From the NCBI RefSeq assembly GCF_029227915.1, contig NC_079876.1:12030001-12094000 (forward strand): DNA of 64,000 bases, read 5' to 3'. The stretch's first letter is position 1. The number at the start of each line of letters is the position of its first letter. A program made the translations under genes and the position numbers. Of the stretch, positions 10,419 to 22,697 are shown piece by piece. Source of the DNA: Hydractinia symbiolongicarpus. Lineage: Eukaryota; Cnidaria; Hydrozoa; Anthoathecata; Hydractiniidae. Below the pieces are notes generated by a model that ran no database searches, had not been told where the DNA came from, and saw only the letters and a list, made by a program, of their open reading frames with translations.

Positions 10419-11456
10419 TTGAATTTCCGCGCCCGAAGGCGTAGGAAATTCTTTAAAACCGTCGTTTTTTCTTTTGGAGCATTTTTTGAGAAAAAATCGA
10501 CCCTGGGATTTCACGTTCCTCTGATTTTTTGTTACCTAAATGTCATTTTACGCCAAAATTGGTTCAAAAATTAAAACTACTTTATTTTCCACAATATTTG
10601 GCAAAGTTAACAAAAAAAGTATACTGAACATGATGGTGACATCAAAATTTCTATTTTTGGCCACCTTAAATGTCATTTTAGGCCAAAATTGGTCCAAAAA
10701 TTAAAACTACTTTATTTTCCACAAAACTTGGCACAGTTAACAAAAAAAGTATGCTGAACATGATGGTGACATCAAAATTTCTATTTTTGGCCACCTTAAA
10801 TGTCATTTTAGGCCAAAATTGGTCCAAAAATTAAAACTACTTTATTTTCCACAAAATTTGGCACAGTTAACAAAAAAAGTATGCTGAACATGATGGTGAC
10901 ATCAAAATTTCGATTTTTGGCCACCTAAATCTCATTTTAGGCAAAAATTGGTCCAAAAATTAAAACTACTTTATTTTCCACAAAATTTGGCACAGTTAAC
11001 AAAAAAAGTATGCTGAACATGATGGTGACATCAAAATTTTGATTTTTTGCCACCTAAAATGTCATTTTAGGCCAAAATTGGTCCAAAAATTTAAACTACT
11101 TTATTTTCGACAAAATTTGGCACAGTTAATAAAAAAAGTATGCTGAACATGATGGTGGCATCAAAATTTTTGTTTTTTTGTCAACTAAATGCCGTTTAAG
11201 ACCATAAACGTTTCAATCGGAAGCCTTTCAACCATGAATGATAGGCTATAATTTTTGTTCGCAATTTCTTTTAAAGTGTGAGTTTATTATGACACGTTTC
11301 GTTTTGTTTGCGTTTGTTGTAAGATGTAATGTCACTTGTGTGTTTTATCTTCAGAGCTTCAAGCACCAAACCTCTTCGAATGTTTGGCACGATAACAACG
11401 AATTAGCAGGTTGTCATCAAATATTTTGGTAGCGAGCGGAAATTCTTAGAGCCCCC
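10419..11456 (+). mobile_element. Helentron-like element, copy B, cut at its 3' terminus
   Basis: It has the same left end as copy A (TTGAATTTCCGCGCCCGAAG) and about five 129-130-bp core units (CACAGTTAAC at 10732, 10862 and 10991, for example). It stops inside the terminal hairpin after GAGCCCCC, where unrelated sequence begins at 11457. Its last 530 bp (10927-11456) recur exactly at 13131-13660. Confidence 0.7.
10927..11456 (+). repeat. 530-bp exact direct repeat, left copy
   Basis: By eye this is identical over its full length to 13131-13660, at an offset of 2204 bp. It includes the same open frame (11238-11432 and 13442-13636). Confidence 0.85.
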
Positions 11457-13130
11457 TACAACTGCAGTTTAACAACCGGGCTGGCTCGGTAGGCAGGATA
11501 AAATTCTAGATAACCGCATGTCTCTAGCTGAAGTATATTTTAAAGGAGAGTCGAACAAAATATAATTTTTGTGGCAGCCAGAAAATAAATTTTAAGCGAG
11601 AGAAAAAAAATATAGATTTCTAAATCCTAAAATCTACTAAGGTTACTACTATAATAACGAACAAATAACGTGCATCATGCATCTCAGGTTGGAGCGGCTG
11701 ACAGAATATTTTTGGATATTCGTGCAGTCGTTAGCCGAGAATCGACAGATATCCGACATCGAATATCTGTGCGAGATATAATAATGGTAATATGGTGGCT
11801 TCATCTTTATTCATGAGTCTTTACTTTCTTTATCTTTACTCACAAAGTTAATATTTCTTTAGAATGTTTAGTAGTATAAAATAATAAAAATGTTCCTCAC
11901 ATGTTATGTAATATTTCTTGTTATTTTGATCTTTAACTTTTCATTATTTTGTGCGTATTCACCCGTGACCATCACAATAAGGAGAAATACACTCCATTGT
12001 TTTTTAATTTAGCCACCCGTTTGGCAAATGTGTGAAAGTAATGAATTATAAAAAAAACAGCACTCACAAAGATGTAAACAAAACTGGTATTTTTAACAGA
12101 CTGTTTTATATTTTGGATCTAGTCTGATGTCGTTTTCCAAAGTTTTAGGTGAAAATTTACTGTTTTTATTTAAAAAAACATAAAGTTTTATAATACACCT
12201 TTCCCGAATTTCATTAATTATAATGACGTCATCCAAAATTTTATAATGGCTGTTCAAATAAAGATATTCAGATAGAATATCAAATTATCATGACAAAACT
12301 GAAGTTTCTAGAGCAATATAATACTCTGGTTGGATTTTATTTAGATTTGAAGAAAATAATTATTTTAAAAAACGAGGCTATTCTTAGCTGAAAGCTCGGC
12401 TAGATGAAGGGTTTGACCGTAACTTTCAGTTCACAATTGAGGCACTTAACGAACAGAAATATTTAGTGAGCAGAATTATTTTTAGTATCGACCTCTTTCA
12501 TTGAGTTTGACATAATTAGAAAATTCGGGAAAGGCTTATTCTACGAATCAATATAAAAACATTCTTATTCTTTTTTTTAGAACTTTTTTTGTTATGATGG
12601 CTGTAACATGTAAATTAATTTATGATGTAGCCAGTCGGTCTGGTCTTTAAAATCAACACTGTCATCATGAACTTGTATTCAGCAGCCGTTTCGTGCGCAG
12701 TTTGCCTCTCTTTTAATAAGTAGATAAACTCTAGATAACCGCATACCTCCAGCTAAAGTATCTTTTAAATTAAAATAGAAAAATACAATGGCTAAAGATT
12801 TAATCATGTTGTAAAAGAAATTCCAGCTTGCGTGGAATTCTTTGCGTTTTAACATGAACTTTACGCTGATGATGCTGTTACTAAAATGTCGTCGAAACTT
12901 AGCCCAATGTACTTTGAGTGTTTTCATTTACCTATCTGTGTTCGCCATTTTATAAATTTCCCGCGCGTCAGCGAGCTGATCACCTACCGAGTTGTGGTTA
13001 GTTCCGCCATATAAGCCGGGTCAGCTTGACTCCATATAATCAGCCCCTTACCTAACACACTATAGTAAAGTTAAGTCTAGCATCTAAGTTACGGAAAAAA
13101 AGTTCCCTACTGAAGATTCAACTTATCTTA
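11457..13130. other. 1674-bp segment between the 530-bp direct repeats
   Basis: Non-coding as far as I can read. It contains an internal imperfect direct repeat: CTAGATAACCGCAT followed by CTCTAGCTGAAGTAT at 11502-11545, with a diverged copy at about 12728-12768. A short minus frame (12927-12679) has no recognisable similarity. The left edge breaks copy B inside its terminal hairpin. Confidence 0.5.
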
Positions 13131-13673
13131 AAATCTCATTTTAGGCAAAAATTGGTCCAAAAATTAAAACTACTTTATTTTCCACAAAATTTGGCACAGT
13201 TAACAAAAAAAGTATGCTGAACATGATGGTGACATCAAAATTTTGATTTTTTGCCACCTAAAATGTCATTTTAGGCCAAAATTGGTCCAAAAATTTAAAC
13301 TACTTTATTTTCGACAAAATTTGGCACAGTTAATAAAAAAAGTATGCTGAACATGATGGTGGCATCAAAATTTTTGTTTTTTTGTCAACTAAATGCCGTT
13401 TAAGACCATAAACGTTTCAATCGGAAGCCTTTCAACCATGAATGATAGGCTATAATTTTTGTTCGCAATTTCTTTTAAAGTGTGAGTTTATTATGACACG
13501 TTTCGTTTTGTTTGCGTTTGTTGTAAGATGTAATGTCACTTGTGTGTTTTATCTTCAGAGCTTCAAGCACCAAACCTCTTCGAATGTTTGGCACGATAAC
13601 AACGAATTAGCAGGTTGTCATCAAATATTTTGGTAGCGAGCGGAAATTCTTAGAGCCCCCAGGGCTTCTTGTT
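13131..13673 (+). mobile_element. Helentron-like element, copy C, 3' part
   Basis: Its first 530 bp duplicate 10927-11456 exactly. It then continues through the intact hairpin to AGGGCTTCTTGTT, so it has the 3' terminus that copy B lacks. Confidence 0.7.
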
Positions 13674-14234
13674 GACTTTTGAAAGAAGAAAAAAACACAG
13701 TTAAACAGCGAAGTTTTCTTTTTGGTAAATAAAAAACTTTATAAAATGATTAAGTAAGACAACAATTTGATTTGCCTCGTTTACTCAATACAAAAAAATG
13801 AAGTTTTTTGAGTAGTAAACTAACTCCGCAATGTTAACACTGCTTGCTATATCGCCAATTTTGATTGGTTCCTTGTACATGACTAGACTGAGTAGCTTTA
13901 TGGGAGACCAGGCTAGAAAATATGGGCATTTGAAGTTGATTTTTGCTCACCAAAATTTTCATAAACGAGTTTACTTAATAGGTAAAACCTAAAAATGCTG
14001 ACAATGCTACCAAAAAGAAAGAATTATAGAAACTAAGATCACTTTCAATATAAATATTTGTTTTACCACACTTTCCTTCCTTTTAATTGTCATGTTGTTC
14101 AAGTTCACAAAAATTCCTGGTAACGAAGTGTCTACACACATTGTGAATTGGACATGCATTGGACTTTGGACAATGTACAAAAGTGGGTTCATTTGTTGCC
14201 AAAGCATAATCTTGCTAAACGTTCACTAAAAGCG
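13674..14234 (+). other. Upstream region and possible non-coding first exon of the opine dehydrogenase
   Basis: No ORF is convincing. A strong donor AGCG/GTAAGT puts a possible non-coding exon end at 14234, with its acceptor at 14638. The promoter is not identified. Confidence 0.3.
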
Positions 14235-14297
14235 GTAAGTAAAATTTTATACTCTTTTTTACACTCGTAAACTTTTACACAAAGTAAGAATATATTT

Positions 14298-14345
14298 ATA
14301 TTATATATATATATATATTTATATTACATATATTTATTATATGTT
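14298..14345. repeat. TA-rich microsatellite
   Basis: A run of TATATA and TTATAT steps within the presumed leader intron of the opine dehydrogenase. Confidence 0.6.
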
Positions 14346-14668
14346 TATAACGGCTGGGGCTTGGCTGTCCTCTGTGTTTAAGAGTATTAGATATTACAAA
14401 ATAAATTAAGAAAGATCTTAGTAACACCTGGTACCACCATGAATTATTTTCTTGCTTAAAATTTTAATAGATTTATAGAAGTGTGATTGTAGAAAAAGTT
14501 GAAATGTAAACACCTCGAAACGCTCCTCCTTCGTCGGTTTGTGTTACATCCATCTCCTCATCTTACAATGTACATAATTTTACATATGCAGAATTTTTGT
14601 GGTTAATTTTTAAAATTATTTTTAAACTTTTTGTTCAGATTTCGTCGTCGTTAAACCATCCATCAAAA

Positions 14669-15760
14669 ATGAAAGTTTCAGTTCTTGGAGCAGGAAATGG
14701 TGGCTACGCCTTAGCATTCCATTTGGTGCAATTAGGACATGAAGTTTTGCTTTTTGAATCTGATCAATTTAAAGAAGCTATTGAACCTATTCAAAATGCT
14801 GGGTGTATTAATGCTCTCAAGGAGTGCCAGGGCTCGACAGGGGAAATTCATGGAGTGTCAAAGATAGCGAAGGCAACGACTGACATTAAAGAAGCAATGG
14901 AGTTTGGTAATGTCGCCATGTTGATTATTCCATCATTTGGTCAAGGTCTGGTCTTTGAAGCTGCTTTACCATATCTAACTAAGGATCACATCTTCATCAG
15001 TTTACCTGGAAATTTTGCATTTCTTGACTACGTCAAAGTCATGCAGAGGAAATCTTACACGAATGATTATTTGAACATTCCATTTACGCTGGTCGAAACC
15101 AGTTCGATACCTTATGCTTGTCGTAAAGTGGACGCTAACAACGTGTTTGTCAATGGTACGAAGAAGATGATGCATGTTGGAGTATATCCAAGCTCTCGCA
15201 CGCAAGCAACGATGGAGAAGATTAAGTCTCTTTTCAGTTTAAATTTAATTCCTAACAAGAACGTCATCCATACTGGGTTAAATAATCTGAATTTCCTTCT
15301 ACATCCTGTAATCTCACTACAGAACGCTGGATGGATTGAAACAAAGAAAGGAGATTTTTTGTTTTACAACGAAGGAGCATCACCTGGCGTTTTACGTTAC
15401 CTTGACGCTCTTGATCAAGAGCGACTTGCTATTGGGAAATCTTTTGGATTTGATATGGACAATCTTCTAACTGTCTGGTCAGGATGGTACGGTGACACGA
15501 AAAGCAAGACATTGGAGGAACTGATTGAAAACGCCTACTTCTACAGCGCCATCAAAGCACCTCCGACTTTGAAGAATCGATACATTACTGAAGACATCAA
15601 CTATGTCCTTGCACCAATTGCAACATATTTGGCAAAGAAGGCAAACATTGAGACACCAGTGGCTCAGGCTTTGATGACGTCCGCCCACGTGATGACAGGC
15701 CTGTCAGTTGCACCTGTAAGAAGATTCGATGAATTCCCAGGAGATTTGTCTTCTATATAA
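14669..15760 (+). CDS. Opine dehydrogenase (octopine/nopaline dehydrogenase family)
   Basis: A complete 363-aa protein in one exon. Opine dehydrogenases reductively condense an amino acid with pyruvate using NAD(P)H, which re-oxidises NADH in hypoxic invertebrate tissue. The start is ATG 14669 (MKVSVLGAGNGGYA), placing the Rossmann dinucleotide motif GAGNGG at residues 7-12. The longer open frame has no ATG before it, and a splice acceptor (TTGTTCAG) ends at 14638. The all-helical C-terminal substrate domain includes LNFLLHPV, with its His at residue 212; the catalytic His of the family lies in this motif. RYITED is the usual later motif. No damage is visible. The exact opine (octopine, strombine, tauropine and so on) cannot be told. 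AATAAA candidates lie near 16255 and 16333. Confidence 0.9.
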   Translation: MKVSVLGAGNGGYALAFHLVQLGHEVLLFESDQFKEAIEPIQNAGCINALKECQGSTGEIHGVSKIAKATTDIKEAMEFGNVAMLIIPSFGQGLVFEAALPYLTKDHIFISLPGNFAFLDYVKVMQRKSYTNDYLNIPFTLVETSSIPYACRKVDANNVFVNGTKKMMHVGVYPSSRTQATMEKIKSLFSLNLIPNKNVIHTGLNNLNFLLHPVISLQNAGWIETKKGDFLFYNEGASPGVLRYLDALDQERLAIGKSFGFDMDNLLTVWSGWYGDTKSKTLEELIENAYFYSAIKAPPTLKNRYITEDINYVLAPIATYLAKKANIETPVAQALMTSAHVMTGLSVAPVRRFDEFPGDLSSI

Positions 15761-16483
15761 GAAAGAATATAAAAAACTTTATCATCAAATGTACTGTTAC
15801 GTTTTCAGTAAAGATACAAATCGTCATTTAAGTGTATTTCTTATTATAAGTCACCACGGTAAATTTCCATTCGAACTTAGAAAGCAAGTAGTTAAAGTGG
15901 TTTTCAATTTGACAAATCTTTATAAGATATTTGTAATTTCTTGCGTTAAATTTAAAGAAGCTTTTGTGCTTTTATATATCTTAGCGCCTCTGTGTATTCG
16001 CTGACTGGACAATCTTGATCAATATGTTTAAAAAGACTACTGGTTTTAAAGCAATTTGGATATTACAGAAACTACAATAGAAATTATAACCCAAAAATTG
16101 CTACCAACAGAAAATTGTTTCTATCTAAGTAACCAGCATTCCAAGCTTGCTAATGCTCATAGCGGAAATAAAATCGACACGCTTACTTTTACTAACAGAC
16201 GCAAGGCTCAGTTGAAAGGTTCAATTGTATTTGGTTCAATTATATTTCTTTTAATCAATAAATATAACCAACAAAATAAAACTTTGACAATATATTTCAA
16301 AATTAAATTTCATCTTTAGGTCTAAAACGAATCAATAAAAACAGTTAAAACCGTTAAAAAATAAAACATATCAACACACATATCATACAGTATTCACACG
16401 GTGTTCTTATAAGGTTACTTGAACATAAAAAATTAAGCTATAATCAAAAATCCCTAAGGCATACCAAACTATAAATTTATCAA
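15761..16483. other. 3' flank of opine dehydrogenase
   Basis: Probable 3' UTR and spacer. Two AATAAA-type sites are near 16255 and 16333. The small frames at 15729-16004 and 16056-16319 look like chance. Confidence 0.4.
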
Positions 16484-17890
16484 TCAGACTCTGATGGTTA
16501 ATGTGTGGCTTTTGTATTCGTCTTTTGTATTTGAATCTGGTGTAATGTCTTTAATCCAGATTGCTTCCAAAGTCATTAAGTGATACACAGATTTAAGTGA
16601 CGTATCTAGAATTTCAACATTATTCATCGTAGGAGTACAATTACAAGTGCGAAAGTGACTACCCACTGGTGTTCCAAGACGTCTGTGCTCTCTTACGCGA
16701 TTTAGTAAATGAAGACTAGTTTGGTCGACATAGCACGATGTAAACAAGAAATTTCATACACTATACCACTTCTGAAGGTTTTATCCACTAAGGGCTTCAA
16801 AGATGGTAACATCGTTTTCAACTTTTTTCACGTTGAAGTAACTTTGTATGGAGCGTTATAGTCGATTAATTCGCGTTTTTGTTAACTGTCTGGATTTTTC
16901 AAGCGGACAATACGGTTTTTAGGCATTCTGATTGGCTTAGCGCTTTTGACGATGCATCATTATTCTGTATGTGTCGAACATCGTAATGTTTTGTTCACAA
17001 AGTATTATTCTTTAGGGACTTTCAAATTCTAAATAGAATTTTTGTTTTTAGACAGGACTGTTTCGAATTTTGACCTCAGTCATTGCACCAACCTCGCAAG
17101 CTCGGTCTGCACTTAGACCTTGGGCGATATTTTGCGGTACAGCCCGGGGTAATCGGTTATTGTTGTATTATAGTGAGCGTTCGAAATTCTCAGTAATCCC
17201 CTCCCTCCCCCCTCCCCTGTATGATACAAAAATCATTTAAACTTTCTTTTCTTCTTCCTCATCTTTATTTTCATTTTATTTAATATCTTTTGCATTTGTT
17301 CAATAATTGGCTCATAAAAGGAAGCGTGGTATTGATTGTTCTGTGGTATACTTTTAGCTTTTTTCAAACTGTTATGGAAATTATTCCAAGTGCTACATTC
17401 CATGTGCAATATTCTATATGTTATTCCGATAACTACAGTCTTTTTGTACTTTATGCTAATGCGAATTAGTTCATTGTTAATCCTGTGCTCATCGATTTTC
17501 AATACCAAGTTGAAGTTAATCTTCCTTCAGAACGCATGATTCTCATGTCTAGAAATGGAATGTTTAAAATCTTTTTTCTCGTTTGATAGCTAGTAAAATT
17601 CAGATTTGGATGAAACGAATTATTATCTTGCAATTTATAAACATTATCAGACTTTTTATCACGTATTATATCATTTATAACTTCTCCTCATCTTTTGCTC
17701 TTCAATCATACTTACTCAACCAACCATTTGCTATATAGGGAGCTAGTGGGCTACCCATTGCAGATAAATCAAATGGCCCTGCAAGTTCCAATCATTTTCC
17801 GGCTATCTTATTTCCCCAGATGCACATTGATTCTTGATTTAGCTACTTTGCTTTCAGTTTTTCATACACCACCAGTCATCAATTTATAAA
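16484..17890 (-). pseudogene. Decayed Penelope-like retroelement (RT and GIY-YIG)
   Basis: Read on the minus strand, pieces in different frames follow the Penelope-like order. Near 17760-17730 is AMGSPLAPYIAN, an RT motif. At 17508-17233 is the thumb/linker (WNNFHNSLKKAKSI, NNQYHASF). Near 16800 is SLKPLVDKTFRSGIVYEISC. At 16747-16484 is a GIY-YIG-like end: YVDQTS, RVREHRRLGTPVGSHF, LTLEAIWIKDITP, NTKDEY. Penelope-like elements pair an RT with a C-terminal GIY-YIG nuclease. Stops and frameshifts show that this copy is dead. Its 5' limit is uncertain. Confidence 0.7.
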
Positions 17891-20287
17891 AAAGAACCCC
17901 TTTCTCGTTTTTCCTACTTATTTATGCATTCAAATTTTGAGTTTATGATAAAAATATACAGATTTTAATATCCTCACAAGTCACTTTGAATTTTTATTCG
18001 CTTAATTTTTGGGAGATCTTTGGGTAATTATTGGCTGATTTTTGGCTGATTTTTGGCTGATTTTTGGGTAATTTTTGGGTAATTTTTGGGTGATTTTTTT
18101 AAGCACAGTGTGTGATAATATGTAGCAAAAAAGAGCTTTTTTTATCCAACAATCACACAAATATTTGTTGGGGAAAACAGAAAACAGAAACAACAATGTG
18201 TTGGTTAGAATAAAAAGCATTTATAATAAACTAAATAATATCTAAATAAATTAAATATAATAAAACTAGCTGATGAGGGAACTTTTCATGCAGCCAAAAT
18301 TTTAAAATTACGTAATTGCATAGCTTAAAAACATGTAAAAACTTAACAATCGTATATTCCTAAGTTAAAAATATTATAATGAAAAAGATTTAAACACGAC
18401 CCTTGTATATGGCCACCACATCAGATTGTGCATCAAATATGCTGCTGTTTATTCAAAGGAATGAGCGGGGATCCATACAACCACACTCCACATTTGCACA
18501 GTACTTTGAGAGTAGGTCTGCCAAACTGCTGGGAACCGTATAATACATGTATGGGTATGAATCAGTACAATTCTTGTTTAAGCTACCGATAATTTTCTTT
18601 GCTTGCGATTTTCTGCAACTGTTTAAAGCATCCAAATTCTCATAAAGACTTTATTCAAAATAAAAAGAAAAAAGAAAAAATATATTTAGCTTTGGGAATA
18701 TTTAAATGGTAGCGTTTGGTCGGAGTTTAATCGCTGTGGTTTTCCTGGTTGTTTTCTTCGTTCGCTGTAGGGTTCCTGGTTGTTCAGATAGACTGCTCAT
18801 TTGCTGCTGGTTTTTGTGTCGTTCTGTGAAAACTGCTCTTTGCACATGTTCAGGACAAAAAAGAAACGAATAACACCATACATAGTGGACGTCTATTGGA
18901 CTTACTAGGCTATGTGGTTTATGATGCAGTGTGATCCTTTTTATAATCACTTTAAATTTATGTATTCTATAATTTATGATTAGCTATATAGCATGGCTAT
19001 AACAAACTGTGTTGATTATTACTATAAAGGAACCAATTTCGTACTTCGTGTTAAAATTTCAAACATTTTGTTATATATATCCGTGTATTTGTAATTTGTG
19101 TTTGAACATATTTGTTTGATTTTCTATTATAAAAAACAACTAGTTTTTACCTATCACAAAACGGTTTGTTGCTAATTTTATTAAAAAGGAAATTGACAAC
19201 AACAATAGCAATGTTTAATTGCCCGTGACATCACCCCCTGTAATTAATTTCCGAACAATCAATTACATTCCCGGTGGCTTTAAAACCCGTCACGGTAAAT
19301 TTAAATTAGAATACCACAGTTGAAATTTATGGCTATTCAAGTTGACGTGTTTTCTCACATGATTTGTTCTAACCAATTAAAAATGTGCACTAAAGATTTA
19401 TATAATACAGAATATAGTTTGGGTTAATTGAAAACTCAGGGTACCCCAATTTGGGTAGTGTTTGGAGTGGCAGTTTTATTCTACCGGTCGGATAATATGT
19501 GTTCTTTTTTGCCACTGACAAGTTTTGCAGATGGAAACCATCTAATGAGATTGGCCAGAATGGTTTCTATTCTGTTCACGATAATTTTCAATGTTTTACG
19601 TCAAATTTTCTCCTTATGAAGTTGTCTTTCCAATGATCAAATGACGTGGAAACGAGGCTATAACTGTATATGAGTAACACTACGCCACACACCGCGTACA
19701 GTCAAATCTTTGTAGCTATGATAAATTATTTCTATTACGCGTTGTAAACCGTATTTAAACTTCTTTTTAACAACTGGACACCGAACTCGGTATGTTGGGC
19801 GAGCTAAAAGTCGTCATATTGCAGCAAAATTAAATCTATAATATCTGTTTACAAAATACCCGCTTTGAAATTAGCTGCCCCGACCACCACTCCAAATGTC
19901 ACCCCTATTGAGTAGCCCATTTTTTTAGTTAACCCATATAGTTTTTAGGTTATGCTTTTATGAAAACTGTGAAAAATATATAACTTGTTACCAGTTGCAA
20001 TAATAGACTAGTGGATAAGTCCGTGGGATAATCCATTTAGGCAAAAGAAAACTGAAAAATATATGTTGCTTTAGAAGTTTTGCTGACGTCGGCAGTGCTA
20101 ATAAAAATATTCTTTTTGTGAGAATTTTTTACCCGTTGCCTGTAATATGTAGAGCGCTGATCTTTATGTGTATTTAGCAAATGTTTGATGAAGCAACACG
20201 ACCGTAAAGTCTGTAATTGCTCAACACTTTACTCTCAATACTACGAAAAAGTGTTTTAAAGTTGTTGTTTTTAGTATCACACTTTTT
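17891..20287. other. Intergenic; low-complexity tandem and unassigned frames
   Basis: 18010-18098 is a tandem run of TTTTTGGCTGAT and TTTTTGGGTAAT units. A 60-codon minus frame (18635-18453), ending where TGA overlaps an AATAAA, has five Cys but no known family. At about 20006-20035, AGACTAGT followed by GTCCGTGGGATAATCC resembles a decayed, reverse-oriented Helitron 3' end of the 9-kb type. Confidence 0.35.
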
Positions 20288-20592
20288 AAGAAAGCCTTTG
20301 ATACTGTTAGTCACGGTAACCTAATATTTAAACTAAGCCAAAAAGGCATTGCAGAGAAAGAATGGTTTACAAACTACCTTTGTGGTCAAAACAACACGAG
20401 CAGTATAGTGACGAGTTGTCAGATGGTAAATTCGTGTATTGTGATGTTCCACAAAGTTCACTTCTGTCGCCAGGAGTTAATGGCATTCACAACTTTGTTA
20501 AGAACTGGAAAAGCCTAAACTATGCTGATGACACTGTAATCCTTGCTTCATTAAAAATAAATTGCATGAAACAACTTTATATAATTACTTAA
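20288..20592 (+). pseudogene. LINE-type reverse transcriptase fragment
   Basis: An initial frame has KKAFDTVSH and GIAEKEW...NYL. A second frame then has YCDVPQSSLLSPG and LNYADDTVILAS. These are RT motifs around the first catalytic Asp, the VPQGS block and the YADD box. The frameshift and short length mark it as dead. Confidence 0.75.
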
Positions 20593-21104
20593 GTGTTGTT
20601 CTTGACCAGTCACTCTCACTGCACAGTTCATTTTAATAACTCCTACGAAAAAAGCTTGAGGTCGTTTAAAACTACTGTCGAAGGTACGTTCCTTGTTAAC
20701 GGTGACAACACCTAATTAAATTTAAATGGAGTTTTCCAACTCTATACAACTGACAGCTTCCTCTTATAGATAGTTTGGAAAAAGTTTATGTTTTAACAAA
20801 TACAGAGAGAAAAAAAAACGCGCTTTTGGAAATAATCATTATTACACTAGCTCGCAGATGCTAGGATATTCAAATACAGTTGTCCGTCCCGAAATGGAAA
20901 TTTTTCCATCTTTGAGCACCGACACGGGAGTAGTCGTGTGTTCGAATCTCATCTTGGTAACTATTTTTACTTTTTTTTTCTTTTTACTATCTCGCCTGCG
21001 AGGATGTGTTCCCAACTCGTAACTAACTAACCAAATGGTCAATTGCATCGTCACAAATTTAAACTTTATACCTAAACTCCCGAAGTACTTGGAAGTCATC
21101 GATC
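20593..21104. other. Spacer with a possible tRNA-derived SINE
   Basis: At about 20849-20950, TAGCTCGCAGATGCTAGG resembles a pol III A box and GTGTTCGAATCTC resembles a B box, about 90 bp apart. That spacing is longer than usual, so this is a weak SINE call. Confidence 0.25.
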
Positions 21105-21333
21105 AAAATTGGTATTTGTTTTCGACAAAATTTGGCACAGTTAACAAAAAAATTATGCTGAACATAATAGTGACATCATAATTTTGATTTTTGTCACCTA
21201 AATGACATTATAGGCTAAAAATTAGTCCAAAAATTAAAATTACTTTATTTTCGACAAAATTTGGCAAAGTTAACAAAAAAGTATGCTGAACATGATAGTG
21301 TCATCAAAATGTTAACTTTCAACCATGAATGTA
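21105..21333 (+). mobile_element. Helentron-like element core fragment, copy E
   Basis: About 1.5 core units (GGCACAGTTAACAAAAAA, TATGCTGAACAT) then the TTTCAACCATGAATG segment. Its ATTGGTATTTGTTTTCGAC start is shared with the copy near 41.8 kb. Neither terminus is present. Confidence 0.65.
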
Positions 21334-21402
21334 TTTTTTCTTTTTTTTAGTAATATGTTTTTTTTAACTAAAAACTATTATTTACTTTATTTTGCTTTTT
21401 CT

Positions 21403-21461
21403 CATTTTTTTTTTTTTTTTTTTGTTTTTGTTTTTTTTTTTTTGGGGGGGGGGGGGGGGGT
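21403..21461. repeat. Poly-T followed by poly-G tract
   Basis: A long T run, broken by single Gs, is followed by about 18 Gs. It is prone to length error in sequencing. Confidence 0.85.
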
Positions 21462-22651
21462 GGAGCCTGTGGTCTTTCTTCTTCCTGTCAGTCAGTTTAC
21501 TCCAGACTGACCTAACGAAAATTGAAATTTCGAGGAACTTTCTATCAATATTATTGCCTATCCGAATAGCAAAATATGTCGTGTATAACTTCCTAACAGA
21601 AATCTCAATTTCATAGACAGTTTTTGTATAAACTTTGTTGGCGAACTAGTTTACGTATATAATACGCCTTGTTCGTCTTCAAATATAAAAAGTTTCCAAT
21701 TTACAAAAGTGTTTGATATAGTGTTATATGGTCTTGACAAGCAACACATTCTCTTACTTGATTTACTGCCAACATCAAGGAGATGCGTTGAAATATTATC
21801 TTCGTTGAAAATATCATACAGACCAGAAAAATGCATTTTTGCACTGCTATATAGTAAGCCATAGAAAGGCATTCTCTGATGAAAGAAACCAATCATGTTA
21901 AGTTGTGTAGAAGCTTTTTAGTAGAAAAGACACAGACCTGTTGAGAAGATAAGACTCGAGCTTTTTATTTCTTAAAACAATAAAACGAACGAATGTTATG
22001 TTGCTAAAATAAAGTAGGTATTAATAATCGAAAATTAATAGGTTCAAGAATCACTTTAATAATTATTTTAGGCTACAAGTATCTCGCGTAAAAATAATAA
22101 AACTTTCAGCGAGAACGTCGTAACAATGAAAAACTAAAAAAAGAGCAATTCGCAGACAACGTGGAATCTAAGTTGGTAGACTGGTAGTTCAGTTTCATCG
22201 CTATTACCATGCTATTACTTTCGTTCCCAGGTTTTCTTATTTCTATTTCTTGACGCTGACGTTTTAAAGTGACGTTAATAAAACCGTCAAATATCCGACA
22301 TCCTGTGTTATTTTTTCGACAACCATAATAACAAGATCATTATGAACATTAAAAACATTAAAAGAACAATTCTTTTGATTAGGTAATCAGCACATCGTTG
22401 TGGTGTCGTTATGTCAAGGTATCCATTTCAGTTGAATGAGGTCATCATTCACACTTCACCAAAAATAACAAAAGAACGTGGATGCATAGTGTAAAAATAA
22501 TTTCCTGAAGATAAACTCTGATTTTGTTTGATTTACAAAACATTAAGTGAAAGAAGAAGTAAAAGTCGTATTGATTTTAGTTGGAAGATTTATTTGTGGT
22601 TTTAAAAGCATATCATGTTGGACATTTAAAACGTGGTGTTGATCAAAGAAA
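21462..22651. other. Upstream region of the receptor kinase
   Basis: No recognised gene. Two overlapping minus frames (21896-21651) have no known similarity. The receptor promoter presumably lies here but no clear core element is visible. Confidence 0.35.
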
Positions 22652-22697
22652 ATGTTTATTTTAATGTTGGTATGTTCCATGTTGGGATTAAGCGAAG
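22652..22697 (+). CDS. Exon 1: signal peptide
   Basis: ATG opens a hydrophobic stretch (MFILMLVCSMLGLSE) ending at donor GAAG/GTAAGC with one base of a split codon. It matches the phase of the next exon. Confidence 0.6.

Noticed and set aside
11238-11432. 64-codon frame repeated exactly at 13442-13636
   Set aside because: It lies in the 3' part of the non-coding Helentron-like element. Its identity to the second copy comes from the 530-bp DNA duplication, and the other element copies do not keep the frame.
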